Shown one piece after another: positions 1-6,991 of a stretch of DNA of 14,915 nt. Location: the NCBI GenBank assembly GCA_934631985.1, contig CAKTYE010000061.1, positions 1 to 14,915 of the forward strand, in the 5' to 3' direction. Made by a program: the position numbers and the translations under genes. The notes beneath the pieces were generated by a model. It did not search any database. It saw only the letters and a program-made list of their open reading frames with translations, and was not told the DNA's origin. The first letter of the stretch is position 1, and the number at the start of each line of letters is the position of its first letter. This stretch comes from an uncultured Clostridia bacterium (GTDB lineage Bacteria > Bacillota > Clostridia > Christensenellales > Aristaeellaceae).

Positions 1-111
1 ATATCTACCATCACGCAAAAAGCACACACATATTCCGCCGCCCGGCAATGTCATCCCCTCTACCAGAAACGACATGTTTCAACTTTTTTTGAAAAAGAAG
101 TAAAAGGGTAC

Positions 112-139
112 TTTACAATTTGCACAAACCTGCTATAAT
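112..139 (+). promoter_or_regulatory. sigma-A-type promoter of the lacI-family gene
   Basis: A TTTACA -35 box at 112-117 is separated by 16 bp from a perfect TATAAT -10 box at 134-139. Transcription would start near 146, just before the palindromic operator at 151-168. A repressor bound there would block its own promoter. Confidence 0.75.
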
Positions 140-150
140 ATGTTCGTAGC

Positions 151-168
151 CACAAAAACGTTTTTGTG
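151..168. promoter_or_regulatory. LacI-family operator O1 (autoregulatory)
   Basis: CACAAAAACGTTTTTGTG is an 18-bp perfect palindrome with the central CG typical of LacI-family operators. It sits about 5 bp after the predicted transcription start and upstream of the ribosome binding site (GGGAGGTG, 179-186). The same core recurs at 1228-1253 and 1303-1316, so the neighbouring regulator is the likely ligand. This is inference from position and symmetry. Confidence 0.8.
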
Positions 169-192
169 GAATCGTTCCGGGAGGTGTAACAG

Positions 193-1212
193 TTGGCGGC
201 TACGATCCAGGATGTTGCCAGGAAAGCCGGCGTCGCCATCGGAACGGTGTCCCGCGCGTTCAATGACTATCAGGATATTCGCCCGGAGACCAAGGAGCGG
301 ATCTTCGCCACGGCGCGGGAGTTGGGCTATACGCCCAACGTCAGCGCCCGCAATCTTTCCGCAAAAAAGCCCCCGAACATCGGCTTGATCGTGTCGGGCC
401 TACTGGAGGGCGATAAGCGCGATAACCTGATCTACCTGCTTTTGCAGGGCATTGTGGGCTATACCACGACCCACGGGCTGGAGCTGGCGCTGTATACCAC
501 CGATTCCAAGGAGCAGCGCAAGCGGAGCTTCACAGAGTTCTGTGCGCAGCACAGCGTGTCCGGGGCCATTGTCTCCGGCATCACCACCGACGACGCTTAT
601 TTCGAGGAGCTGATGGATTCCGGCATTCCCACCGTGGCGGTGGATATGCCCATCCATGGCGAAAACGCGGGTTGGGTGTCCATCGACAACCGGGGCGCGG
701 CGCGGGAAGCGGTGTCGTTCCTGCTGGCGCAGGGTTTTCGTCAGGTGCTGATCGTCAGCGGCAAGAAGAACGCGGACGTTAACGTGGTGCGCATGCAGGG
801 CGTGCTGGAGGCCCTGGGGGCGGCGCAGATCACTGCCCGGGAATGCGATTGCCTGTACTGCGACTTCAACGAGGAAGTGGCCTACAGCCGGGTGAAGGAG
901 CGGCTGCAAAGCAGCGCCGGTATCCCCGAAGCCATCTTCTGCTTCAGCGACCTGATGGCGCTGGGAACGCTGCGCGCCTTGCGGGAGCTGGGGCTGCGGG
1001 TCCCGGAGGATGTTTCCCTGGTGGGCTTTGACGGCTTGTTTCTGACCGAGGTCATTACCCCGGCGCTGACCACCGTCGTGCAGGATGAGCGCGCCATCGG
1101 CTATGAAGCGGCGGCGATGCTGCACGCGCTGATGGAGCATCGGGGCGCAGGCGGTCACAAGCTGGTGCCTTATTCCCTGGCGATACGGGAGAGCGTTCGG
1201 CGCAAACCGTAA
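193..1212 (+). CDS. LacI/GalR-family transcriptional repressor of the sugar operon
   Basis: A 339-aa DNA-binding sugar sensor of normal family length. Residues 4-23 form the LacI helix-turn-helix (TIQDVARKAGVAIGTVSRAF). A hinge helix follows around 49-58 (NVSARNLSAK). The remainder is a periplasmic-binding-protein-like effector domain, including FCFSDLMALGTLRALRELG and the VSLVGFDG segment near the C-terminus. The start is TTG at 193, chosen because GGGAGGTG lies 6 nt upstream and the HTH begins at once. The gene heads an operon with sugar transport and glycosidase genes. Identical-core palindromes at its own promoter and before the binding-protein gene imply autoregulation and control of the cluster. 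The inducer is unknown but is presumably the imported sugar or its breakdown product. Family assignment is secure; the effector is not known. Confidence 0.95.
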   Translation: MAATIQDVARKAGVAIGTVSRAFNDYQDIRPETKERIFATARELGYTPNVSARNLSAKKPPNIGLIVSGLLEGDKRDNLIYLLLQGIVGYTTTHGLELALYTTDSKEQRKRSFTEFCAQHSVSGAIVSGITTDDAYFEELMDSGIPTVAVDMPIHGENAGWVSIDNRGAAREAVSFLLAQGFRQVLIVSGKKNADVNVVRMQGVLEALGAAQITARECDCLYCDFNEEVAYSRVKERLQSSAGIPEAIFCFSDLMALGTLRALRELGLRVPEDVSLVGFDGLFLTEVITPALTTVVQDERAIGYEAAAMLHALMEHRGAGGHKLVPYSLAIRESVRRKP

Positions 1213-1227
1213 AGCGCATTTTTCGCA

Positions 1228-1253
1228 CAAACGCAAAAACGTTTTTGCGTTTG
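1228..1253. promoter_or_regulatory. LacI-family operator O2
   Basis: A 26-bp perfect palindrome whose centre is GCAAAAACGTTTTTGC, 15 bp after the repressor stop codon. It shares the AAAAACGTTTTT core of O1. Its centre (about 1240) is 69 bp from that of O3. It has no following T tract, so an operator role is favoured over a terminator. Confidence 0.75.
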
Positions 1254-1302
1254 CGGATACTGTATCAAAAGCGCTGCGAGATGGAGCGTTTCCGCCCTGG
1301 CT

Positions 1303-1316
1303 CAAAAACGTTTTTG
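1303..1316. promoter_or_regulatory. LacI-family operator O3
   Basis: CAAAAACGTTTTTG is a 14-bp perfect palindrome 30 nt before the start codon of the binding-protein gene. It carries the same core as O1 and O2. It directly precedes a -10-like TAAAAT (1319-1324), so a repressor bound here would occlude any promoter using that box and would also block transcription arriving from upstream. Confidence 0.75.
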
Positions 1317-1318
1317 CA

Positions 1319-1324
1319 TAAAAT
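1319..1324 (+). promoter_or_regulatory. possible -10 box of the binding-protein gene
   Basis: TAAAAT matches the -10 consensus at five of six positions, with TG a little upstream. No convincing -35 box lies at the right distance. Transcription would start about 15 nt before the ATG, giving a very short leader that still contains the AGGAGGG ribosome binding site (1332-1338). I could not identify a better promoter between 1213 and 1345. Confidence 0.3.
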
Positions 1325-1345
1325 TCTTATTAGGAGGGTTTCTCA

Positions 1346-2599
1346 ATGAAAAAGCTGCTGGCTCTGGTTCTGTCCCTGACCATGCTGTTCAGCGTTGTGG
1401 CTGTTGCCAACGCTGAGGGCGAGAAGACCGTCATTCGCGTCACCTGGTGGGGCGAAGTGAGCGAGAACGACGCCGAAGTGCAGATGATCAACAAGTTCAA
1501 TGCTGAGCATTCTGACATCGAGATCAAGTACGATGTGGTGCCCGGCGACGGCTACGGCGATCACCTGCTGACCTCCTTCTCCTCCGGCGAAGGCTACGAC
1601 ATCTTCGCTTCCGGTGAAGGCGACTTCTACAAGTGGGTGGGTGCTGATCTGCCCCTGTCCCTGAACGACCTGATTGCCAACGACACCACCTGGACCAACG
1701 AGATGGACGAAGCACTGTACAACTTCGGCAACATCGGCGGCAACCAGTACTACATGGTGCGTGACTACAACCCCCTGTGCCTGTTCTATAACAAGGACGT
1801 GTTCGACAAGTACGGTGTTGCGTATCCCACCTCTGACTGGACCTGGGATGATGCGATCGCTGCTGCCAAGCAGATGACCGTGAAGAACGACGACGGCACC
1901 TATGAGTGCTTCGGCTTCAACGCCCAGAGCTGGGCCTACGCTGCGCTGTCCTACTTCACCTCCAAGGGTCTGGACATTGTGAATGAGGACTGCACCGCTG
2001 TGGACGGCTACCTGAACAGCCCGGAGATGGCTGCTGCTCTGGCTGAGTATGTGGGCTTCTCCACCGGCGACGACCGCATCTCTCCCGATGCTGCCGATCA
2101 GGACACCTTCGGCTCCGCCAGCGCGATGCTGATCAACGGCAAGCTGGCCATGACCATCTCCGGCGCCTGGGACAAGGCGACCTTCGCCAACGCTGGTGTG
2201 AACTACGCCACTGCTGTGATCCCCGGCAACCACGCTGGCTATCTGTGCGCTTCCGCTTTCGCGATCAGCTCTACCTGCAAGAATCCCGAAGCTGCTTGGG
2301 AAGTGCTGAAGGCCCTGACCGGCACCGAGTGCTCTGAGCTGCGCGCCCAGTACACCGCTGCCCTGCCCACCAGCACCACGCTGCTGGAGGCCATGAAGGC
2401 CGACTACGGCGAGGAGAACATGGGCATTCTGGAGAGCCTGGAGTACGCTGTGCAGCCCGTGGGCCTGCGCGGCAAGATGGGCAACCCCGCTGTGACCGCT
2501 TTCTCCAACGCTTTCGAGCGTGTGCAGTTCAACGACGGCGATGTGCAGGACATCCTGAACGACGCTGTGGCTGAAGTGGCGGAGGCCATGGAGGAGTAA
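1346..2599 (+). CDS. sugar ABC transporter solute-binding protein (CUT1/UgpB-MalE-like)
   Basis: A 417-aa extracellular binding protein that would capture the sugar and deliver it to the permeases encoded next. The N-terminus is a classic signal peptide (MKK, a hydrophobic core, then VAVANA before EGEKT), with predicted cleavage after about residue 23. The mature part begins with IRVTWWGEVSENDAEV and has the MINKFNAEHSDIEIKYDVV pattern of COG1653-type proteins. There is no lipobox cysteine, unlike most Gram-positive binding proteins. AGGAGGG lies 7 nt before the ATG. The gene is the first after the operators, so it is probably the most strongly induced. Hairpins after the stop (2612-2706) may keep its transcript more abundant than that of the permeases. 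Substrate is inferred from neighbours as an alpha-gluco-oligosaccharide; the sequence alone does not show it. Confidence 0.9.
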   Translation: MKKLLALVLSLTMLFSVVAVANAEGEKTVIRVTWWGEVSENDAEVQMINKFNAEHSDIEIKYDVVPGDGYGDHLLTSFSSGEGYDIFASGEGDFYKWVGADLPLSLNDLIANDTTWTNEMDEALYNFGNIGGNQYYMVRDYNPLCLFYNKDVFDKYGVAYPTSDWTWDDAIAAAKQMTVKNDDGTYECFGFNAQSWAYAALSYFTSKGLDIVNEDCTAVDGYLNSPEMAAALAEYVGFSTGDDRISPDAADQDTFGSASAMLINGKLAMTISGAWDKATFANAGVNYATAVIPGNHAGYLCASAFAISSTCKNPEAAWEVLKALTGTECSELRAQYTAALPTSTTLLEAMKADYGEENMGILESLEYAVQPVGLRGKMGNPAVTAFSNAFERVQFNDGDVQDILNDAVAEVAEAMEE

Positions 2600-2611
2600 G
2601 CTCCCCCTGCT

Positions 2612-2637
2612 GCCGGGCGCTTTGCAAAGCGCCCGGC
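2612..2637 (+). other. 26-bp perfect palindromic hairpin after the binding-protein gene
   Basis: GCCGGGCGCTTTG is followed directly by its exact reverse complement, starting 13 nt after the stop codon. No T run follows, so on its own it is more likely a 3'-end stabiliser or processing barrier for the binding-protein mRNA than a terminator. Confidence 0.65.
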
Positions 2638-2652
2638 CTCTTCACTGAAACG

Positions 2653-2666
2653 ATGTAAACGTTTGG
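2653..2666. promoter_or_regulatory. operator-like site, AAACGTTT core
   Basis: ATGTAAACGTTTGG contains the 8-bp palindrome AAACGTTT, the inner part of the three upstream operators, and also resembles a catabolite-repression cre half. It lacks the outer symmetric CAA/TTG bases. It could be a weak fourth site or chance. Confidence 0.3.
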
Positions 2667-2706
2667 GGGCCAGACCAGTGCTTGGCTGGTCTGGCCCCTG
2701 ATTTTT
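2666..2706 (+). terminator. Rho-independent terminator or attenuator between binding-protein and permease genes
   Basis: A 13-bp perfect GC-rich stem (GGGGCCAGACCAG at 2666-2678 with CTGGTCTGGCCCC at 2686-2698) and a 7-nt loop are followed by TGATTTTT. The T run is short, so partial termination is likely. Some read-through must reach the permease genes unless a promoter exists at 2707-2760, where none was seen. Confidence 0.65.
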
Positions 2707-2777
2707 GAAATAACAACAGCGATCCGGCGCGGTCCGTGCAAGCAGTCAGGCGCAGGGTCAGAAGGAGGAATTTCTGC

Positions 2778-3704
2778 ATGTCGATGGCAAAGCGTGCCGT
2801 GAAGCATCCCTCGAAGGCGGCTGCGCGGCAAAACCGCATTGGCTACGGCTTTATTATGCCCTGGCTGATCGGACTGTTTGTCTTCACCCTGATCCCGATG
2901 CTTTTCTCCCTGGTGCTGTCCTTCTGCAAGTGGGACATCGTGAAGGGTCTGTCTACGATCGAATTTATTGGCTTCCAGAACTTCACTAAAATTTTCAACG
3001 ACAAAAAGTTCTATAAGGCGCTGGAAGTCACCTTCAAGTTCTGCCTGATCTCCATCCCCATGTATCAGATTTGCTCCCTGCTGGTCGCGATGCTGCTGAA
3101 CATGCGCATCAAGTTTATGCGCACCTTCCGCCTGATTTTCTTCCTTCCGTCCATCATCCCCACCATTGCCACGTCCATGATCTGGGCGCAGATTCTGGGC
3201 AAGGACGGCCTGATCAACCAGGGCCTGCGTGTGTTTGGCATTCAGGGCCCTGCGTGGCTGAACGACCCCAAGACGGCCCTCTATGGCCTGATTTTGATGG
3301 GCCTGTGGGGCATCGGCAACACCATCATCATTTACCTCTCCGGCCTGCAGGGCGTCGGCGAGGAGCTGTACGAGGCTTCCTCCATTGACGGTGCGAACGC
3401 CTTCCAGCGCTTCTTCAAAATCACCCTGCCCATGATCTCCCCGACCATCTTCTTCAACGTGGTCATGGCGGTCATCAGCTCCTTCCAGTATTTCACCCAG
3501 GCCTTCGTCATGACCGAGGGCGGCCCCCTGAACTCCACGCTGTTCTATAACCTGTACCTGTACACCAAGGCGTACAAGGAGCTGAAGATGGGTTATGCCT
3601 CCGCGCTGGCGTGGATCATGTTTATCATCATTCTGTTCTTCACCCTGCTGGTCATTCGTTCCTCCAGCTTCTGGGTCTACTACCAGAGCGACGACAAGAT
3701 TTAA
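2778..3704 (+). CDS. sugar ABC transporter permease 1 (MalF/UgpA-like)
   Basis: A 308-aa inner-membrane permease of COG1175 type that pairs with the next permease to form the sugar channel. About six hydrophobic segments are visible, the first being GFIMPWLIGLFVFTLIP (about 24-40). The cytoplasmic EAA loop that docks the ATPase is at about 196-218 (ELYEASSIDGANAFQ, then ITLP), with serine replacing the second usual alanine. The C-terminus is short and charged. I place the start at ATG 2778 because GGAGG lies 9 nt upstream; the frame runs back in-frame to a GTG at 2736, but that extension is arginine-rich, lacks a ribosome binding site and precedes the normal family start. AAGGAGGA overlaps its stop codon and feeds a 13-codon minigene. 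Confidence 0.92.
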   Translation: MSMAKRAVKHPSKAAARQNRIGYGFIMPWLIGLFVFTLIPMLFSLVLSFCKWDIVKGLSTIEFIGFQNFTKIFNDKKFYKALEVTFKFCLISIPMYQICSLLVAMLLNMRIKFMRTFRLIFFLPSIIPTIATSMIWAQILGKDGLINQGLRVFGIQGPAWLNDPKTALYGLILMGLWGIGNTIIIYLSGLQGVGEELYEASSIDGANAFQRFFKITLPMISPTIFFNVVMAVISSFQYFTQAFVMTEGGPLNSTLFYNLYLYTKAYKELKMGYASALAWIMFIIILFFTLLVIRSSSFWVYYQSDDKI

Positions 3705-3717
3705 GGAGGACATCGCA

Positions 3718-3759
3718 ATGACAGTTCTCGTCTTCTACTTGAACGAAGCGAACATTTGA
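3718..3759 (+). CDS. 13-aa minigene between the two permease genes
   Basis: An ATG at 3718 opens MTVLVFYLNEANI and stops with TGA at 3757. It has a perfect AAGGAGGA site (3703-3710), 7 nt spacing and a location between co-transcribed genes. The initiation block GCAATGACAG is repeated exactly at the start of permease 2 (3776-3785), 61 bp further on. It may be a translational coupling peptide, or the remnant of an older start of permease 2 left by a duplication or frameshift. No homologue is recognised. Confidence 0.35.
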   Translation: MTVLVFYLNEANI

Positions 3760-3778
3760 CGCAGGGAGGCAGTAAGCA

Positions 3779-4633
3779 ATGACAGCGATTACGAAAAAAA
3801 GAAAAACGAGTTTCCTCTCGGCTCTGGGCCACACCCTGGCCATGCTGATCCTGCTGGCGCTCAGCGCAGTGGTGCTGATTCCGCTGATCTGGACGGTTTG
3901 CATGGCGCTGAAGCCCGACGGCGAGATTTACAACGGACACTTTTTCCCCACGACCCTTCAGTGGGATAACTTCTACAAGGCCGTGACCTCCATCGACTTT
4001 TTCCGCTACCTGCGCAACACCCTGATTATTGTGGTGCCTAACGTAATCGGTCAGGTGGTCAGCTGCTCGCTGGTGGCCTACGGCTTCTCCCGGTATAATT
4101 TCAAGGGAAAGCGTGTCTGGTTCCTGATTCTGCTGGCGACCATGATGATCCCCGGACAGATCACCATGATTCCGCAGTTCCTGCTGTATCGCCAGATGGG
4201 CTGGGTCAACACCTTCCTGCCCCTGACGGTGCCTGCCTTCTTTGCCACCAGCGGCTACAACATCTTCCTGATCCGCTCCTACATGAGCGGCATCCCGAAG
4301 GACTTTGACGAGGCGGCGACCATCGACGGCGCAGGGGCACTCCGTAACTTCCTGCAGATCATGCTGCCCATGTGCAAGCCTGTGCTGACGGCGATCACCG
4401 TGTTCACCTTCATGGGTTCCTGGAACGACTTCAACGGCCCCCTGATCTACCTCGGTGCTGACAAATATACCCTGGCGCTGGGCCTGAGCTTCTTCAAGGG
4501 CCTGTACACCAGCAAGTGGAACCTGCTGATGGCGGCGACGGTGCTGGTGCTGCTGCCCGTGCTGATTATCTTCTTTGTGGCGCAGGACTACATCATCGAC
4601 GGTATTTCCATCTCCAGCGGTACCAAGGGCTAA
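3779..4633 (+). CDS. sugar ABC transporter permease 2 (MalG/UgpE-like)
   Basis: A 284-aa inner-membrane permease of COG0395 type, partner of the preceding permease. The first membrane segment is about 17-40 (GHTLAMLILLALSAVVLIPL), and further segments follow to about 267. The EAA loop at about 174-197 reads KDFDEAATIDGAGALRN and then IMLP, a near-consensus match. The ending YIIDGISISSGTKG is the usual MalG-type tail. AGGGAGG lies 9 nt before the ATG. Together with the binding protein it makes a CUT1 importer. No ATPase gene accompanies it, which is common in Bacillota, where a shared MsmX/MalK-type ATPase energises several such systems. Confidence 0.93.
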   Translation: MTAITKKRKTSFLSALGHTLAMLILLALSAVVLIPLIWTVCMALKPDGEIYNGHFFPTTLQWDNFYKAVTSIDFFRYLRNTLIIVVPNVIGQVVSCSLVAYGFSRYNFKGKRVWFLILLATMMIPGQITMIPQFLLYRQMGWVNTFLPLTVPAFFATSGYNIFLIRSYMSGIPKDFDEAATIDGAGALRNFLQIMLPMCKPVLTAITVFTFMGSWNDFNGPLIYLGADKYTLALGLSFFKGLYTSKWNLLMAATVLVLLPVLIIFFVAQDYIIDGISISSGTKG

Positions 4634-4675
4634 GGTTCGCCGGGGCATCCCCCTGAAAACCATACAACAACGTCG

Positions 4676-4714
4676 GCAACGCCGCTGCACGCGAGAGCAG
4701 TGCAGCGGCGTTGC
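4676..4714 (+). other. intercistronic hairpin between permease 2 and the hydrolase gene
   Basis: GCAACGCCGCTGCAC at 4676-4690 pairs perfectly with 4700-4714 across a 9-nt loop. No T tract follows (TGGGATATGG), so it is not a canonical terminator. It may be an mRNA processing or stability element that separates expression of the transporter from that of the enzymes. Confidence 0.6.
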
Positions 4715-4735
4715 TGGGATATGGAGAGATAGAGC

Positions 4736-6967
4736 ATGAAGCAATTATCCGACATGCGTTTTGTCACCAATGCGCCCTCGCCCAAGGCGCTGTGCGCCAG
4801 CGAGCATGCCAAGCTCATCAGCGGCACGGACGGTCAGTTCCCCGATTTCGGTCATCACAGCGAGGCGGAAATGGGCGGACTGTGGATGCACCCCATCAAG
4901 GTGCTGGACGGCTTCTGGCTCCGCTTTAAGGACCTTGAGGCTGACAACGTGGATACCTGGACACTGGCGGACCGCTACACCTGCGCGCCGGGAGAAAACA
5001 GCTTTGATTATCTGAGTGGTCTGGGCCACACCCGTGTGACCATCCACCGCACCCAGCTGGCCCCGGAAAGCGCCCCCGGCGTGGTGGTGACCTATGCCTT
5101 TGCCAACCATGACGACGCGCCTCGCCGTGTGGAGGTGGAATGGCTGGCCCGCACGGAGTTGTATCCTGCCTGGTACAGCCTGGACAGCCACTTCTGCGAG
5201 GATGGACAGGACGAGGGCGCGTGGGACGCGGAGACGAACACCTTCCGCGCCAAGGATGCGCTGAACCCCTGGTTCGCGGGCATTCGCCTGAGCGATACGC
5301 CGGACAGCACGAAGGTGGGACAGTTCTTCGGCCCCCAGCAGACCAAGGGCCGGGGCGTGTCCTTCTCCGCCACCTATCACATGACGTTGGCAGCGCAGAC
5401 CGTGCGCACCCTGACGTTTTACCTGACCGGCTCTGCGGAAAGCGCCGCCCAGGTGGAGGACCGTCTGACCGCGCTGACCGCTCCTGTGGATTTCCGCGCG
5501 GAGAAGGAGCAGCGCTATGGTGCGCTGCTGGCGCACAGCCGCCTGGATGTGGACGATCCCCGCTTTGCGCAGGTGTGGGACTGGGTGAAGGTCAACACCG
5601 ACTGGCTCATCGTCAACGCAGGCAAGTATGGACGCGCCCTGAGCGCGGGCATGCCGGAATATCCCTGGTGGTTCGGCTGCGACAACTGCTACAGTATTCA
5701 GGGTCTGCTGGCGATCGGTCAGTATAAGCTGGCCCGCCAGACCCTGAAGCTGCTGGCGGATTATTCCGAAAAGGCCAACGGTAACGGACGCATCGTTCAC
5801 GAGATCACCACCTACGGCCTTTGCTCCAACCCCGGTAACACCCAGGAGACGGCCCACTATGTCACGGCGGTGTGGCATTACTGGCGCTGGACCGGGGACG
5901 AAAGCCTTGTGCGGGAGGTCATGCCCCTGCTGCACAAGTCCATGGCATGGCTGGAAGCCCAGGACGACGACGGCGATCTGTTCCCCAGCGGCTACGGCAT
6001 TATTGAGATCGCCGGGCTGAACGCTGAGATGATCGACACCATTGCCTACACCGCGCAGGCGTGGGATTGCTACGCGCAGCTCTGCCGCCTGACCGGGGAC
6101 ATGCAGAACGCCGCTCGGGCGGAGGACATGTTCCGCCGCACCCGCGATGCGCTGAACGCCAACATGTGGGATGAGGAAGCAGGCTCCTACTGCGACGCTT
6201 ACGCCAGCCCGGACTTTGTGCGCTCCCGCCGAGAGAGCATTCTGGGCCGCCGCCTGGAGCGCACGGCGGAGGCCGAGCAGGACTTTGACGCCATGCTGGC
6301 CCGCAAGCAGGGCGACAGCAGCAAGGAGGTCGGCTTCCTGATGAACGGCAACTGGACGCTGGCGACCCCCATGGAAACGGGCCTTGCCCCTGCGGATAAG
6401 GCGGAACGCGCCCTGGCCTACATGAACACCAACCGCTTTGTCGGCCCTTGGGGCGTGTATCTGAACGCCCTGAACCGGGATGCGACCATGACCATTTCCA
6501 CCGGCGTGGTGGCAGTGGGCCAGGCGCGGTACAGGCATGCGGACCGGGCGCTGAACCTGCTGGAGCGCATGTGCTCCACCTTCGGCATGGCGACCCTCGG
6601 CACCATTTCCGAAATGTCCCCGGACTACGGCTGCTTCTGTCAGGCCTGGACGGCCTATGCGCTGTTCACCCCGGTAGTGCGCCACTTCTTTGGCGTGCAG
6701 CCCGAGGCGGATAAGGCCCGCGTGACCCTGACCCCCAGCATGCCTGCGGCGTGGCCCAAGGCCAAGCTGGATGGTGTGCGCGTGCTGGACGGGGAGCTTG
6801 ACCTGCACTATGAAAAGACCGCGGAGGGCTACACCATGACGGTGACGGGCCGCGGCGTGAAGCAGCTGCATTTGGCGCTGAAGAACGGCGAAACGCTGCT
6901 CCAGGGCGCATGCGACATGACCCTTACGGAGAACGAACCGGTGACCCTGCGGGTGGCGCAGGCGTAA
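4736..6967 (+). CDS. (alpha/alpha)6-type glycoside hydrolase, glycogen-debranching / amylo-alpha-1,6-glucosidase-like
   Basis: A 743-aa cytoplasmic enzyme; no signal peptide is seen. The first 270 residues look like a beta-rich domain (GGLWMHPIKVLDGFWLRF at about 47-64). A helical-barrel catalytic domain follows at about 275-655, with PEYPWWFGCDNCYSIQGLL (307-325), GNGRIVHEITTYG (349-361) and SEMSPDYGCFCQAWTAYA (625-642). These match the order of motifs in GDB1/MGH1-like enzymes (an FGxD segment, a GxIxHE segment, a late E followed by QAW). D316, E356 and E626 are candidate active-site acids, not proven. The C-terminal 90 residues are a small beta domain. GGAGA lies about 8 nt before the ATG. 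It stands between the importer and a GH65 phosphorylase, so it probably trims an imported alpha-glucoside. Family is fairly likely; substrate and linkage are unknown. Confidence 0.7.
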   Translation: MKQLSDMRFVTNAPSPKALCASEHAKLISGTDGQFPDFGHHSEAEMGGLWMHPIKVLDGFWLRFKDLEADNVDTWTLADRYTCAPGENSFDYLSGLGHTRVTIHRTQLAPESAPGVVVTYAFANHDDAPRRVEVEWLARTELYPAWYSLDSHFCEDGQDEGAWDAETNTFRAKDALNPWFAGIRLSDTPDSTKVGQFFGPQQTKGRGVSFSATYHMTLAAQTVRTLTFYLTGSAESAAQVEDRLTALTAPVDFRAEKEQRYGALLAHSRLDVDDPRFAQVWDWVKVNTDWLIVNAGKYGRALSAGMPEYPWWFGCDNCYSIQGLLAIGQYKLARQTLKLLADYSEKANGNGRIVHEITTYGLCSNPGNTQETAHYVTAVWHYWRWTGDESLVREVMPLLHKSMAWLEAQDDDGDLFPSGYGIIEIAGLNAEMIDTIAYTAQAWDCYAQLCRLTGDMQNAARAEDMFRRTRDALNANMWDEEAGSYCDAYASPDFVRSRRESILGRRLERTAEAEQDFDAMLARKQGDSSKEVGFLMNGNWTLATPMETGLAPADKAERALAYMNTNRFVGPWGVYLNALNRDATMTISTGVVAVGQARYRHADRALNLLERMCSTFGMATLGTISEMSPDYGCFCQAWTAYALFTPVVRHFFGVQPEADKARVTLTPSMPAAWPKAKLDGVRVLDGELDLHYEKTAEGYTMTVTGRGVKQLHLALKNGETLLQGACDMTLTENEPVTLRVAQA

Positions 6968-6991
6968 ACGAAGAAAGGACGGACTGTATTT

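Noticed and set aside
60..263. 67-aa minus-strand frame over the repressor promoter
   Set aside because: It overlaps the promoter, operator and start of the repressor gene, and has no ribosome binding site or known domain.
1228..1253. Rho-independent terminator for the repressor gene
   Set aside because: No T run follows the palindrome, and its core equals the two other operators, so an operator is the better reading.
2736..2777. 14-residue N-terminal extension of permease 1
   Set aside because: GTG start without a ribosome binding site and an arginine-rich peptide atypical of the family; ATG 2778 has GGAGG 9 nt upstream.
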